Source: a bacterium
Lineage (GTDB): Bacteria > UBA9089 > CG2-30-40-21
Assembly (NCBI GenBank): GCA_030018795.1
Contig: JASEHA010000083.1
Span: 1-8,176 of the forward strand
Reading direction: 5' to 3'
DNA: 8,176 nucleotides
The translations under genes were made by a program, and so were the position numbers. Of this stretch, positions 1 to 6,621 are shown in pieces; position 1 is the first letter of the stretch, and each line of letters starts with the position of its first letter. The notes beneath the pieces were generated by a model. It was not told where the DNA came from and ran no database searches. It saw only the letters and a list, made by a program, of their open reading frames with translations.

Positions 1-143
1 CTTATAGTTTGCCGCAGCATCTAACCTCGGAAGATACCCTGCCCTCACATCCTTTACCCCTAATTCTGACGCAACCACATCCCTTTTAGCTATTGTTATC
101 TTTGATTATCCAATGCTATCTGGATGCATTCCTTTAGTGTCCC
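1..143 (-). pseudogene. TolC-family outer membrane efflux protein, frameshifted N-terminal remnant
   Basis: Read on the - strand, positions 105 to 1 give an open frame ending in a stretch with the phrase VRAGYLPRLDAAANYK. It strongly resembles the N-terminal repeat of TolC/OprM-type outer membrane factors, where (A)RAGYLP-L is a hallmark. Just upstream, in a different frame (143 to 102), is GTLKECIQIALDNQ, which matches the preceding family pattern L-ECI-IAL-NN. The frames meet near 100-106 in an A-rich run, so an indel of one or two bases would explain the break. Neither frame has an ATG or a signal peptide upstream; the upstream frame runs into a stop at 189-191 within a GC-rich repeat. The rest of the gene would lie left of the window. 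The gene points away from the cas operon and is probably unrelated to it. The family call rests on short motifs; the upstream half is the less certain part, and a sequencing error is an alternative to true decay. Confidence 0.5.
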
Positions 144-168
144 ACAATTCCTATGGTTCGGCCAATCA

Positions 169-188
169 GGGCGGGGAAGGCCTCGCCC
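169..188. repeat. GC-rich intergenic hairpin
   Basis: GGGCGGGG at 169-176 pairs with CCTCGCCC at 181-188 (8 pairs, one G-T wobble) around a four-base AAGG loop. It is much richer in GC than its surroundings. Its form (gggg-cga arms ending in CCCCTAC) resembles dispersed palindromic units seen in many bacterial genomes. No T-run follows on either side, so it does not look like an intrinsic terminator. Confidence 0.5.
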
Positions 189-189
189 C

Positions 190-570
190 TACTGTTTCAC
201 TGCTAAAGTGCCAATAGTGGCAAAAAACTTGAACATCGAGTATATCGAGTATAATAGTCTATAGACAACAAAACGGCTGAAAAAGTTCCACATTTCGACT
301 TTGCTTGTGACTTGTTGATTTCGAATTGTTCGACAGGAGTGGCAGGAGGTGGATGAAAAAGGTTGTTGAGCAAGAAAGTAAGGTTTGTCGCCTCTTAATA
401 TAGCCTACTTGATGCGTTTAATGTTGGATATCTCCTGAGACTCCCCCCATGTCAAGCAATACCAAAACATGGCAGGAAATAGAGTCAAACAGTGCTTAAG
501 AGTGTAGATATGGCGAGAGAGGCTATGCAACACTCACTGTTGAGCGGTTACGTTTGCCCTAAAATTTGCC
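190..570. other. Gene-free stretch upstream of cas6
   Basis: No convincing gene is visible in about 380 bases. Reading frames are short and interrupted on both strands. The stretch contains a tandem 9-bp repeat and a 10-bp palindrome (235-266) and a weak inverted repeat CCATGT/ACATGG at 447-452 and 467-472 with a 14-base loop. I see no CRISPR repeat units or evenly spaced repeats. It may be a graveyard of decayed sequence between the TolC-like remnant and the cas operon, followed by the operon promoter region. Confidence 0.5.
235..266. repeat. Tandem ATCGAGTAT repeat next to palindrome
   Basis: ATCGAGTAT occurs twice back to back at 235-252. Four bases later comes the perfect 10-bp palindrome GTCTATAGAC at 257-266. 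Such pairs of direct repeats plus a dyad can be regulator binding sites, but they lie about 300 bases before the cas6 promoter and nothing ties them to a known regulator. Confidence 0.4.
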
Positions 571-599
571 TTGACTTTCTCCTTGTTTTTTGCTATTAT
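571..599 (+). promoter_or_regulatory. Sigma-70-type promoter for the cas operon
   Basis: TTGACT at 571-576 and TATTAT at 594-599 are separated by exactly 17 bases, matching the vegetative -35/-10 consensus at five of six positions each. Transcription would be expected to start around 605-608, which coincides with the first ATG of cas6 at 608. The following genes are co-oriented and closely packed, so this is probably the main promoter of the csm operon. It also argues against the TTG at 590 as a cas6 start, since that codon lies inside the promoter. Confidence 0.7.
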
Positions 600-607
600 T
601 TACCATT

Positions 608-1570
608 ATGGAAACAATGGAATCTCTTCATAATATCTTGAATAGCCTTAAGATATCACGATTTAAACTTACCCTTGCTGCCAGTAATGAGTTACACCTG
701 CCGATGTATCTTGGCTCTACCCTGCGGGGCGGGTTTGGGACTGCCTTCAAAAGAGTGGTATGTGCCTTAAGAGACAGACTGTGCCAGGAATGTATCCTGA
801 AGGGAAAATGTGTTTATTCCTATGTCTTTGAGACCCCGCCGCCTGCTGGGACTACAGTCATGCGTAAATATGAATCATCACCACATCCCTTTATCATTGA
901 GCCACCGCAAGAAAGCCATCATGGCTATAAAACAGGCGATACTCTTACCCTCAATCTTATCCTTATTGGAAGGGCAATAGATTATCTTCCTTATTTCATC
1001 TACACCTTCGAGGAATTTGGCAGGATAGGCATTGGAAAGGATAGGGGCAGATTTGAATTGCAAAATGTTAGCTGCAAGGGAAAGATAATCTACGATTCCA
1101 AAACGAAAATCCTGCTATCATTTGATCACTTAACTATGGATACTGGAGCAGAAATTACTTACAGCCTACAATCATTGACCCTCAATTTCCTTACCCCCTG
1201 TCGCATTGTCTACAATGGATACCTGACCAAGGATTTACAATTTCACATACTCATAAGAAACCTCCTCAGACGGATAGCCCTTCTCTCCTATTTCCACTCT
1301 GGCTGCGACACATCACAAATAGATTTCAAAGGGATTATAGAGCAGGCAAGGCAAATAAGACTGGCACACGATCATCTGCAATGGTATGACTGGGAAAGAT
1401 ACTCTGCCAGACAGGAGACACGAATGAAAATGGGCGGCTTTGTCGGCAAGATAACCTTTGAAGGAGACATAACACCATTTATGTCATTGATAAAGGCTGG
1501 AGAAGTCCTGCATGTTGGCAAAGGAACGAGCTTTGGACTGGGAAGGTATGAAAGGAAATGCGAAATTTAA
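608..1570 (+). CDS. cas6: CRISPR pre-crRNA processing endoribonuclease Cas6
   Basis: Cas6 is a RAMP-fold ribonuclease that cuts the pre-crRNA within repeats and supplies crRNAs to the Csm complex. From the ATG at 608 the protein is 320 residues. It opens with the typical LHLPMYLGSTLRGGFG block (LRGGFG at 39-44). A cysteine cluster follows (C52, C59, C62, C68), as seen in the Cas6 subgroup with C-x2-C elements. A lone histidine in SSPHPF (H93) comes next, and the RAMP glycine-rich loop GKGTSFGLG lies near the C-terminus (304-312). The frame can be extended to a TTG at 590, but that codon sits in the predicted promoter. ATG 608 and ATG 617 are the plausible starts, and neither has a Shine-Dalgarno. 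The catalytic histidine cannot be assigned from sequence alone. It is the first gene of the operon, 48 bases ahead of csm1. Confidence 0.93.
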   Translation: METMESLHNILNSLKISRFKLTLAASNELHLPMYLGSTLRGGFGTAFKRVVCALRDRLCQECILKGKCVYSYVFETPPPAGTTVMRKYESSPHPFIIEPPQESHHGYKTGDTLTLNLILIGRAIDYLPYFIYTFEEFGRIGIGKDRGRFELQNVSCKGKIIYDSKTKILLSFDHLTMDTGAEITYSLQSLTLNFLTPCRIVYNGYLTKDLQFHILIRNLLRRIALLSYFHSGCDTSQIDFKGIIEQARQIRLAHDHLQWYDWERYSARQETRMKMGGFVGKITFEGDITPFMSLIKAGEVLHVGKGTSFGLGRYERKCEI

Positions 1571-1618
1571 GAATTAAGGATCAGGTTTGCTGAATGATAT
1601 AGAAGAAAGGAGGGATTT

Positions 1619-4231
1619 ATGATAGACGAAACAATCTGTAAGATAGCCATTGCTGGATACTTGCATGACATTGGGAAATTTGCAGAACGAGCTCACAACA
1701 GACAAAATGAGAACTCAGAATTAAGTCATGGCTTTTATCCTAATGAAACCTTTTTACTCAATAACATAGCTTTATATCAGCCATGTTATAATGGTAAATA
1801 TACTCACAAACATGCTGTTTACACAGCAGCATTTGTAGACCATATAGAACAACTTCTGCCAGAAAGGCTTAATAAAGGAAAATGGGGGCTTGGTGATTCT
1901 TTTATAAATCTTGCTGCCATGCATCATAAACCAGAAACACCTTTGCAGTGGATTATTGCCATGGCTGATAGGGTAAGCAGTGGTTTTGACCGCGATGAGT
2001 TTAAAGACTATAATTCTGAAATAAAGGTTAAGGACTATAAAAAGACACGACTGCTGACTATATTCGAAGGCATTAGCACAGACAACCATTGGAAGGATGA
2101 TAACCTTGAATCTTATGCCTTCAGATACCCATTAAAAGAATTATCCCCAGAAAATATCTTTCCTGAAAACGAAAAGCAAATAGATAATACTCAGGCTCAA
2201 AAAGAATACAGCGATCTATTCCTTAGCTTTGTCAGCTCATTAGAAAAGTTGTGCCACAAGGAGAAAAACTTACCTCTCTGGTTTGAGCATTTTGACAGCC
2301 TGTTTATGATTTATACCTCCCATATCCCGGCTGCCACTGTGGGAAAGGTTGTGCCTGATGTCTCTCTTTATGACCATTCAAAGATGACGGCTGCATTAGC
2401 CTCAGCCATATATTTATACCATAAGCAAAACAACAGCATGAACATTGAACAAATAAAAAACGATGAAAAAAAGAAGTTTTTGATCCTGAACGGGGATTTC
2501 TATGGTATCCAGAATTTTATCTTCAGTGAGGGTGGCAGTACCAATAAGGAAGCAGCTAAACTTTTAAGGGGCAGATCGTTTGCTGTTTCCCTTATCTCAG
2601 AGCTTGCTGCTGATATGCTCTGCCGGCAGATAGGGGTAACAACTGCTTCTGTTGTTTTAAGTGCTGCAGGAAAATTTACAATCATTGTTCCAAATACAGC
2701 AGAAACAAGGGATATGATTAAAAAAGTAGAGGAGCAGATTAATGACTGGCTTATTAAGATGTTCTATGGCGAATCAGCTCTTGGCATATCATTTGTTGAG
2801 ACATCATACAGCGATTTTACATCAAGAAATTTCAGTGATTTTTGGAATAGGCTTGGAGACGAATTGGAAAAAAAGAAGTATAGCAAGCTTAACCTTGAAA
2901 AATATGGCGGCGTAATTAAGGGTTATTTTGAACAATTCAATAACGATTTATATGAGAAACTCTGTCCATTTTGCGGAAAAAGACCATCAAGTGAAAACTT
3001 TGGAGATGAATCATCTGCTTGCGGAATCTGCAGGGATCACATCTATATTGGCACAAACCTTGTAAAGGCTGAAAGAATTGCTATCACTGCCATTGATGCA
3101 GATATTTATGGTGATAAGCTTAAAGAACCGTTTTTTGGAGAGTATCAGGTATCTTTTGATGTAACTAAAAAACTCAATGACCTTGCCGAAAAAGGCACAC
3201 TCTTAAGATATTGGGACATCTCTATTTGCAAAGACGGAAATATTGCCAGGGACATAACAGCAAAATTTATCAACGGCTATGTGCCATTTTTTGATGAATC
3301 AGATTCAAATGATATGCGTTATTTGCATGGAACAAAGGGTGATAAGAGGAAATTAGAAATGATTGAACAGATGGATATTGGTAAGCCAAAGACATTTTCT
3401 CATATTGCCTGTAAAGCCTTAAACCCTACAGATAAACAGGATGATTTTACAGGGGTTGAGGCTTTGGGCGTCTTAAAGGCAGATGTAGATAAACTTGGTC
3501 TGATATTCGGGCTTGGCTTAAAAAGAAACAGCCTCTCAAGGATGACCACACTGAGCAGGCAGATAAATCATTATTTTTCCATATATCTTCCGTATATATT
3601 AAGCTCAAGGGAAGAATTCAAGGATATTTATACTGTTTTTTCTGGGGGTGATGATTTGTTTTTGATAGGTCCGTGGAATAGGATTATTGATTTTGCCATT
3701 TTTCTACATGAGTCATTCAGTAAATATGTTTGCCAAAACAAGCAAATTACTATATCAGCTGGAATAAGTATTCATAAACAGGGTGAACCAGTTCTGTCTA
3801 TTGCTGAAAGGTCAGAACATGCCTTAAAAAAATCAAAGGATAATGAAAGGGATTCTATAACTCTGTTTGATGAATCCATTAAATGGGACGACTTCCATAA
3901 TCTTGAGAAAATTAAAAAACAGCTTTACGAATGGATAGAGAAAAAATTTATCAATAATGCCATGTTGTTTAATTTCAATAACTTTGCTGATATGGCAAAG
4001 CAGGAAAAAGAACTTTTGGGGAGACATGAGGGTGTTGATATGGAGGAATGGGAATGCCTGAAATGGCGAGCAAGGTTCAAGTATAACCTTGTCAGAAATA
4101 CGGCTAAGGATTTGGAAGGGGATAAAAAAGAAGGGGCTGTAAAAGAGGTTGAAAAAGCCTTTGAATGGTTCATTAATCATGGCGGTGCAATGAAGATACC
4201 TGTGTGGCAGGTAATATATAATCAAAGATAA
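1619..4231 (+). CDS. csm1: Type III-A CRISPR effector large subunit Cas10/Csm1
   Basis: Csm1 (Cas10) is the signature subunit of type III-A complexes. On target RNA binding it can degrade ssDNA through its HD domain and make cyclic oligoadenylates through its Palm domains. The 870-residue protein starts with an HD nuclease domain: H16-D17 in LHDIGKF, further candidate ligands H65 and H102-H103, and D117 in MADRVSSG. The first Palm domain opens at NGDFYGIQNFIF (about 291). A zinc-binding knot follows (C449, C452, C468, C471). The second Palm domain carries ADVDKLG (621-627) and the intact cyclase motif GGDD (676-679), then a helical C-terminal domain. Both activities therefore look preserved. 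The length is at the long end for the family. The start at 1619 has the strong site AAAGGAGG (1606-1613). The stop codon lies inside the 8-bp target duplication of the inserted element downstream. Confidence 0.97.
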   Translation: MIDETICKIAIAGYLHDIGKFAERAHNRQNENSELSHGFYPNETFLLNNIALYQPCYNGKYTHKHAVYTAAFVDHIEQLLPERLNKGKWGLGDSFINLAAMHHKPETPLQWIIAMADRVSSGFDRDEFKDYNSEIKVKDYKKTRLLTIFEGISTDNHWKDDNLESYAFRYPLKELSPENIFPENEKQIDNTQAQKEYSDLFLSFVSSLEKLCHKEKNLPLWFEHFDSLFMIYTSHIPAATVGKVVPDVSLYDHSKMTAALASAIYLYHKQNNSMNIEQIKNDEKKKFLILNGDFYGIQNFIFSEGGSTNKEAAKLLRGRSFAVSLISELAADMLCRQIGVTTASVVLSAAGKFTIIVPNTAETRDMIKKVEEQINDWLIKMFYGESALGISFVETSYSDFTSRNFSDFWNRLGDELEKKKYSKLNLEKYGGVIKGYFEQFNNDLYEKLCPFCGKRPSSENFGDESSACGICRDHIYIGTNLVKAERIAITAIDADIYGDKLKEPFFGEYQVSFDVTKKLNDLAEKGTLLRYWDISICKDGNIARDITAKFINGYVPFFDESDSNDMRYLHGTKGDKRKLEMIEQMDIGKPKTFSHIACKALNPTDKQDDFTGVEALGVLKADVDKLGLIFGLGLKRNSLSRMTTLSRQINHYFSIYLPYILSSREEFKDIYTVFSGGDDLFLIGPWNRIIDFAIFLHESFSKYVCQNKQITISAGISIHKQGEPVLSIAERSEHALKKSKDNERDSITLFDESIKWDDFHNLEKIKKQLYEWIEKKFINNAMLFNFNNFADMAKQEKELLGRHEGVDMEEWECLKWRARFKYNLVRNTAKDLEGDKKEGAVKEVEKAFEWFINHGGAMKIPVWQVIYNQR

Positions 4232-4234
4232 AGG
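4227..4234 (+). repeat. Left 8-bp target site duplication (GATAAAGG)
   Basis: GATAAAGG directly precedes the left terminal inverted repeat and is repeated exactly at 4400-4407 after the right one. It contains the csm1 stop codon TAA (4229-4231). The match is what a transposition-generated duplication looks like. Confidence 0.85.
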
Positions 4235-4399
4235 GGTGGTGTCTCACCATAGCCTGATCTTTGTAGTTAAGGTGTAAAAAGGGGGATATGGAGATAATAG
4301 AGATAAGGAGATTTGATTGGTTTGTTTGTTTTTAATACATTTTGTTCTATCCCCGTATCTCCTTTTCTTACACAAGTTAGCTATTTAAGAGACACCACC
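4235..4399. mobile_element. MITE-like insertion between csm1 and csm2
   Basis: This 165-bp segment begins with GGTGGTGTCTC (4235-4245) and ends with its exact reverse complement GAGACACCACC (4389-4399). It is flanked by the exact 8-bp direct repeat GATAAAGG. The two halves are imperfectly complementary further in: ATAGC 4249-4253 with GCTAT 4380-4384, GTGTAA 4272-4277 with TTACAC 4368-4373, and a purine-rich arm around 4281-4296 with 4347-4363. The whole element could therefore fold into a long hairpin. It encodes no transposase and no sizeable reading frame, so it fits a non-autonomous miniature inverted-repeat element mobilised in trans. An 8-bp duplication is compatible with several IS families (for example IS256, ISL3, IS1595); I cannot assign one. 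Inserted in the operon, it would place a stable RNA structure between csm1 and csm2. Confidence 0.85.
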
Positions 4400-4407
4400 G
4401 ATAAAGG
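4400..4407 (+). repeat. Right 8-bp target site duplication (GATAAAGG)
   Basis: Exact copy of 4227-4234. Together with the following AGG it recreates the csm2 ribosome binding site. Joining the left flank to the sequence after this copy gives an uninterrupted csm1 stop followed 14 bases later by the csm2 ATG. Confidence 0.85.
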
Positions 4408-4410
4408 AGG
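4403..4410 (+). promoter_or_regulatory. csm2 ribosome binding site rebuilt by the duplication
   Basis: AAAGGAGG ends 8 bases before the csm2 ATG at 4419. Its first five bases belong to the right target duplication and the last three to original sequence, so the insertion kept csm2 translatable. Confidence 0.8.
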
Positions 4411-4418
4411 AATGATTT

Positions 4419-4811
4419 ATGATTACGTTCTGGAAGGATAAGAGTAAAAAGCAGATTCAGACGGAATTGTTTTCAAAAACAGCAGAGGAATTAGCAGAGA
4501 AGGTATTTAATGAAAGTCGCAATAAGACAACAAATAAGCCTACCCAGATAAGAAAGTTTTATAATGAGGTCTTACGATATAAAACAGACCCTGATGAATT
4601 TGAAAAAATATTACCTTATCTGAAAATGCTTACTGCAAAAGCAGCTTATGCCGTGGGAAGAAAACTTATTTCAGATGGATTTAAGAACTTTATCGAAGAG
4701 TCTCTGAAAAATATCAAAGACAAGGATGATTTTGATGCCTTTGCAGGATTGTTTGAGGCGTTTATGGGTTATTACAAATTCCATTACGAAAAGGAGGGAG
4801 ATAGAGGATGA
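4419..4811 (+). CDS. csm2: Type III-A CRISPR small subunit Csm2
   Basis: Csm2 is the small all-helical subunit that stacks along the crRNA-target duplex inside the Csm complex. This 130-residue protein has the family's typical size, a charged N-terminus, and the conserved core TQIRKFYNEV (about 42-51). It continues with a helical LKMLTAKAAYAVGRK segment and ends in a helix rich in aromatic residues (FEAFMGYYKFHYEK). Position after csm1 and a 4-bp ATGA overlap with csm3 support the call. It has no nuclease motif; its role is structural and RNA-binding. It lies downstream of the inserted element, so its expression relative to csm1 could be altered by that insertion. Confidence 0.92.
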   Translation: MITFWKDKSKKQIQTELFSKTAEELAEKVFNESRNKTTNKPTQIRKFYNEVLRYKTDPDEFEKILPYLKMLTAKAAYAVGRKLISDGFKNFIEESLKNIKDKDDFDAFAGLFEAFMGYYKFHYEKEGDRG

Positions 4812-5521
4812 GACTTTTAAACATTAAAAAACTTGAAGGCACAATTACCCTGAAAAGCGGGCTGCATATTGGTTCGGGTAATATGGAAATGCACATTGGC
4901 GGCACAGACAGTCCAGTTATTAAGCATCCGCATACTCTTGAGCCTTATATCCCCGGCTCATCATTAAAGGGTAAGGTTCGCTCGCTTCTTGAGATGGAAA
5001 GCGGATTGATGATTTATACAGAAGGAGATGTTGTAAAAGGTGCGACACTTGAAAAGGTTACAAGTGAGAAATTGAAACTCAAAGCTGAGGCAATCCTCAA
5101 GATATTTGGTTCAAGCGGAGATACAAAGGATGAGACTGATCTTGGACCAACAAGGGTCTCTTTTGCTGATTGTTATCTCGATGATAACTGGAGGGAAAAG
5201 GCAAAAACTAATCGCTGGTTGTTGACAGAGGAAAAGTCTGAGAATTCGATTAACAGGATTAAAGGAACTGCAATCAGTCCAAGATTTATAGAGCGTGTGC
5301 CTGAGGGAACAGTATTTAAGCTCCTGGTTACATTTAAAATATTGCAGGAAAGTGACGAAAAGCTTTTTAATGAACTGTTAATGGGACTCAAACTCCTTGA
5401 AATGGATGCCATTGGCGGTAATAGCAGTAGAGGATATGGAAGAATAGTCATAAGCTATAAGGATGAAACCACAAATACAAAATTCAAAGCACTAAACCCT
5501 TTTCAGGGAGGATCGTTGTGA
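4808..5521 (+). CDS. csm3: Type III-A CRISPR RAMP backbone subunit and target RNase Csm3
   Basis: Csm3 (Cas7 family) forms the repeated backbone of the Csm complex and cuts bound target RNA at 6-nt intervals. The 237-residue protein shows the family signature GLHIGSG (18-24), followed by GGTDSPVIK. Its Asp (D34) lines up with the catalytic Asp known from Csm3 of Streptococcus thermophilus (D33). Then come IPGSSLKGKVRSLLE and the C-terminal RAMP glycine-rich loop IGGNSSRGYG (202-211). Target RNA cleavage is thus expected to be intact. The ATG overlaps the csm2 stop as ATGA, implying translational coupling, and its own stop overlaps the GTG of csm4. Length is normal for the family. Confidence 0.96.
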   Translation: MRLLNIKKLEGTITLKSGLHIGSGNMEMHIGGTDSPVIKHPHTLEPYIPGSSLKGKVRSLLEMESGLMIYTEGDVVKGATLEKVTSEKLKLKAEAILKIFGSSGDTKDETDLGPTRVSFADCYLDDNWREKAKTNRWLLTEEKSENSINRIKGTAISPRFIERVPEGTVFKLLVTFKILQESDEKLFNELLMGLKLLEMDAIGGNSSRGYGRIVISYKDETTNTKFKALNPFQGGSL

Positions 5522-6573
5522 AAATATATGAGATTACAATTAAGCCAATTACAGGCTTTGGAACACCATTTAAGGGTGATACAATATTTGGACATTTCTG
5601 TTGGCAGATTGCTTATGATTCAAAGCTCTCTTCTATACCGATAGATGAACTCATGGCAAGCTATCAGGAAAAGCCATTTGCTGTCTTTTCTTCTATGTAT
5701 CCTAAATTTGTAGTTAGGGAAAAGTATTGCTACACATTTATAAAACCAAACCTGTCCATGGATAAATTGTTTAATCTATCAGGGGAAAAAGAACAGATTG
5801 AACAACGAAAAGAAATTAAGAAGAAAAAATGGATGCTGATAGAAGAAGGACAGCGATTCTCATCATTTAAGGAGCTGACATTTGTAAATGACGACGAACT
5901 ACTTTGTATGGCAAACAAGCAATTAAGCCATGAAATGCAGCATCAGATGAGAAAGGCTATCTCTAAAGATTTTGCTGCCCAGTTTTCTCAATATCACAAT
6001 AAAATAAATAGACTCACCAATAAAACAGGGGAAAAAGGGTTTGATCCCTTTGCAATGGAACAATCTGTATTTTATCCTGAAACTGAGCTGGCTTTGTTTG
6101 TTGGGATTGAAGAGGATATGATTGATATTAAACAGATAAAAAAAGGACTTGAACAGATTGGCTTAACAGGTTTTGGCAAGGATGCTTCAACAGGATTGGG
6201 CAGGTTTGAACTTGGCGAGGATAGCGAGATAAATACTTTTGATATGGGAAGTGCTTCTCCAGATGCTTGCTATACACTTTCTCCATGCGTTCCTGAGAAG
6301 GATACCTTTGATGCCATGTTTTTTAATCCCTTTACAAGGTTTGGAAGGCATGGGGATGTTCTGGCAAAGTCAGCTAACCCATTCAAAAACCCTGTGATAA
6401 TGGCTGATGAAGGGGCAATATTTAAGCCTGAAAAAGGGGGAAAAGAGAGAAAAAAGATGTGTTTTGATAAGCCTTATATTGGAACAGCAATATCTGATAT
6501 TTCAAAGCATGTAGAGTTCAAAACAGTTATGCAGGGGTATTCTCTTTATCTCCCTGTAAGGGTGGATGTTTAG
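5518..6573 (+). CDS. csm4: Type III-A CRISPR RAMP protein Csm4 (Cas5 group)
   Basis: Csm4 binds the 5' repeat-derived tag of the crRNA and docks Csm1 onto the backbone. The 351-residue protein begins with the conserved block GFGTPFKGDTIFGHFCW (13-29). In the middle it has the glycine-rich loop GLTGFGKDASTGLGRFE (215-231), and it ends with the typical VMQGYSLYLPVRV strand. The start is a GTG overlapping the csm3 stop (GTGA), supported by AGGGAGG at 5505-5511, six bases upstream. Length is usual for Csm4. The stop is followed by a 48-base spacer with a small hairpin before csm5. Confidence 0.95.
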   Translation: MKIYEITIKPITGFGTPFKGDTIFGHFCWQIAYDSKLSSIPIDELMASYQEKPFAVFSSMYPKFVVREKYCYTFIKPNLSMDKLFNLSGEKEQIEQRKEIKKKKWMLIEEGQRFSSFKELTFVNDDELLCMANKQLSHEMQHQMRKAISKDFAAQFSQYHNKINRLTNKTGEKGFDPFAMEQSVFYPETELALFVGIEEDMIDIKQIKKGLEQIGLTGFGKDASTGLGRFELGEDSEINTFDMGSASPDACYTLSPCVPEKDTFDAMFFNPFTRFGRHGDVLAKSANPFKNPVIMADEGAIFKPEKGGKERKKMCFDKPYIGTAISDISKHVEFKTVMQGYSLYLPVRVDV

Positions 6574-6578
6574 GTATA

Positions 6579-6597
6579 CTCAAGCTTCCAGCTTGAG
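6579..6597. repeat. Small hairpin between csm4 and csm5
   Basis: CTCAAGCT (6579-6586) and AGCTTGAG (6590-6597) form a perfect 8-bp stem with a TCC loop. No T-run follows, so it is unlikely to be a terminator. A similar hairpin with the same loop lies after csm5 at 7691-7705, which suggests a dispersed repeat family. Confidence 0.65.
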
Positions 6598-6621
6598 CAT
6601 TGTTACACATGGAGGTTTAAT

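Noticed and set aside
353..403. A 16-residue reading frame starting MKKVVEQESK after AGGAGGT
   Set aside because: The Shine-Dalgarno is only two bases from the ATG, the peptide is very short and matches no family I know, and the surrounding sequence is non-coding in character.
447..472. CCATGT/ACATGG inverted repeat as a possible terminator
   Set aside because: The stem is only six pairs with a 14-base loop and no T-run; no gene ends there.
1..600. CRISPR array or leader next to the cas genes
   Set aside because: No direct repeats of 23-40 bases with regular spacing occur here or elsewhere in the window.
590..607. TTG start at 590 that would lengthen Cas6 by six residues
   Set aside because: The codon lies inside the predicted -10 region, has no ribosome binding site, and the added residues are not part of any Cas6 motif.
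3833..4225. - strand reading frames opposite the csm1 3' end
   Set aside because: They overlap the conserved C-terminal part of Csm1 and show only low-complexity hydrophobic or Ser-rich composition.
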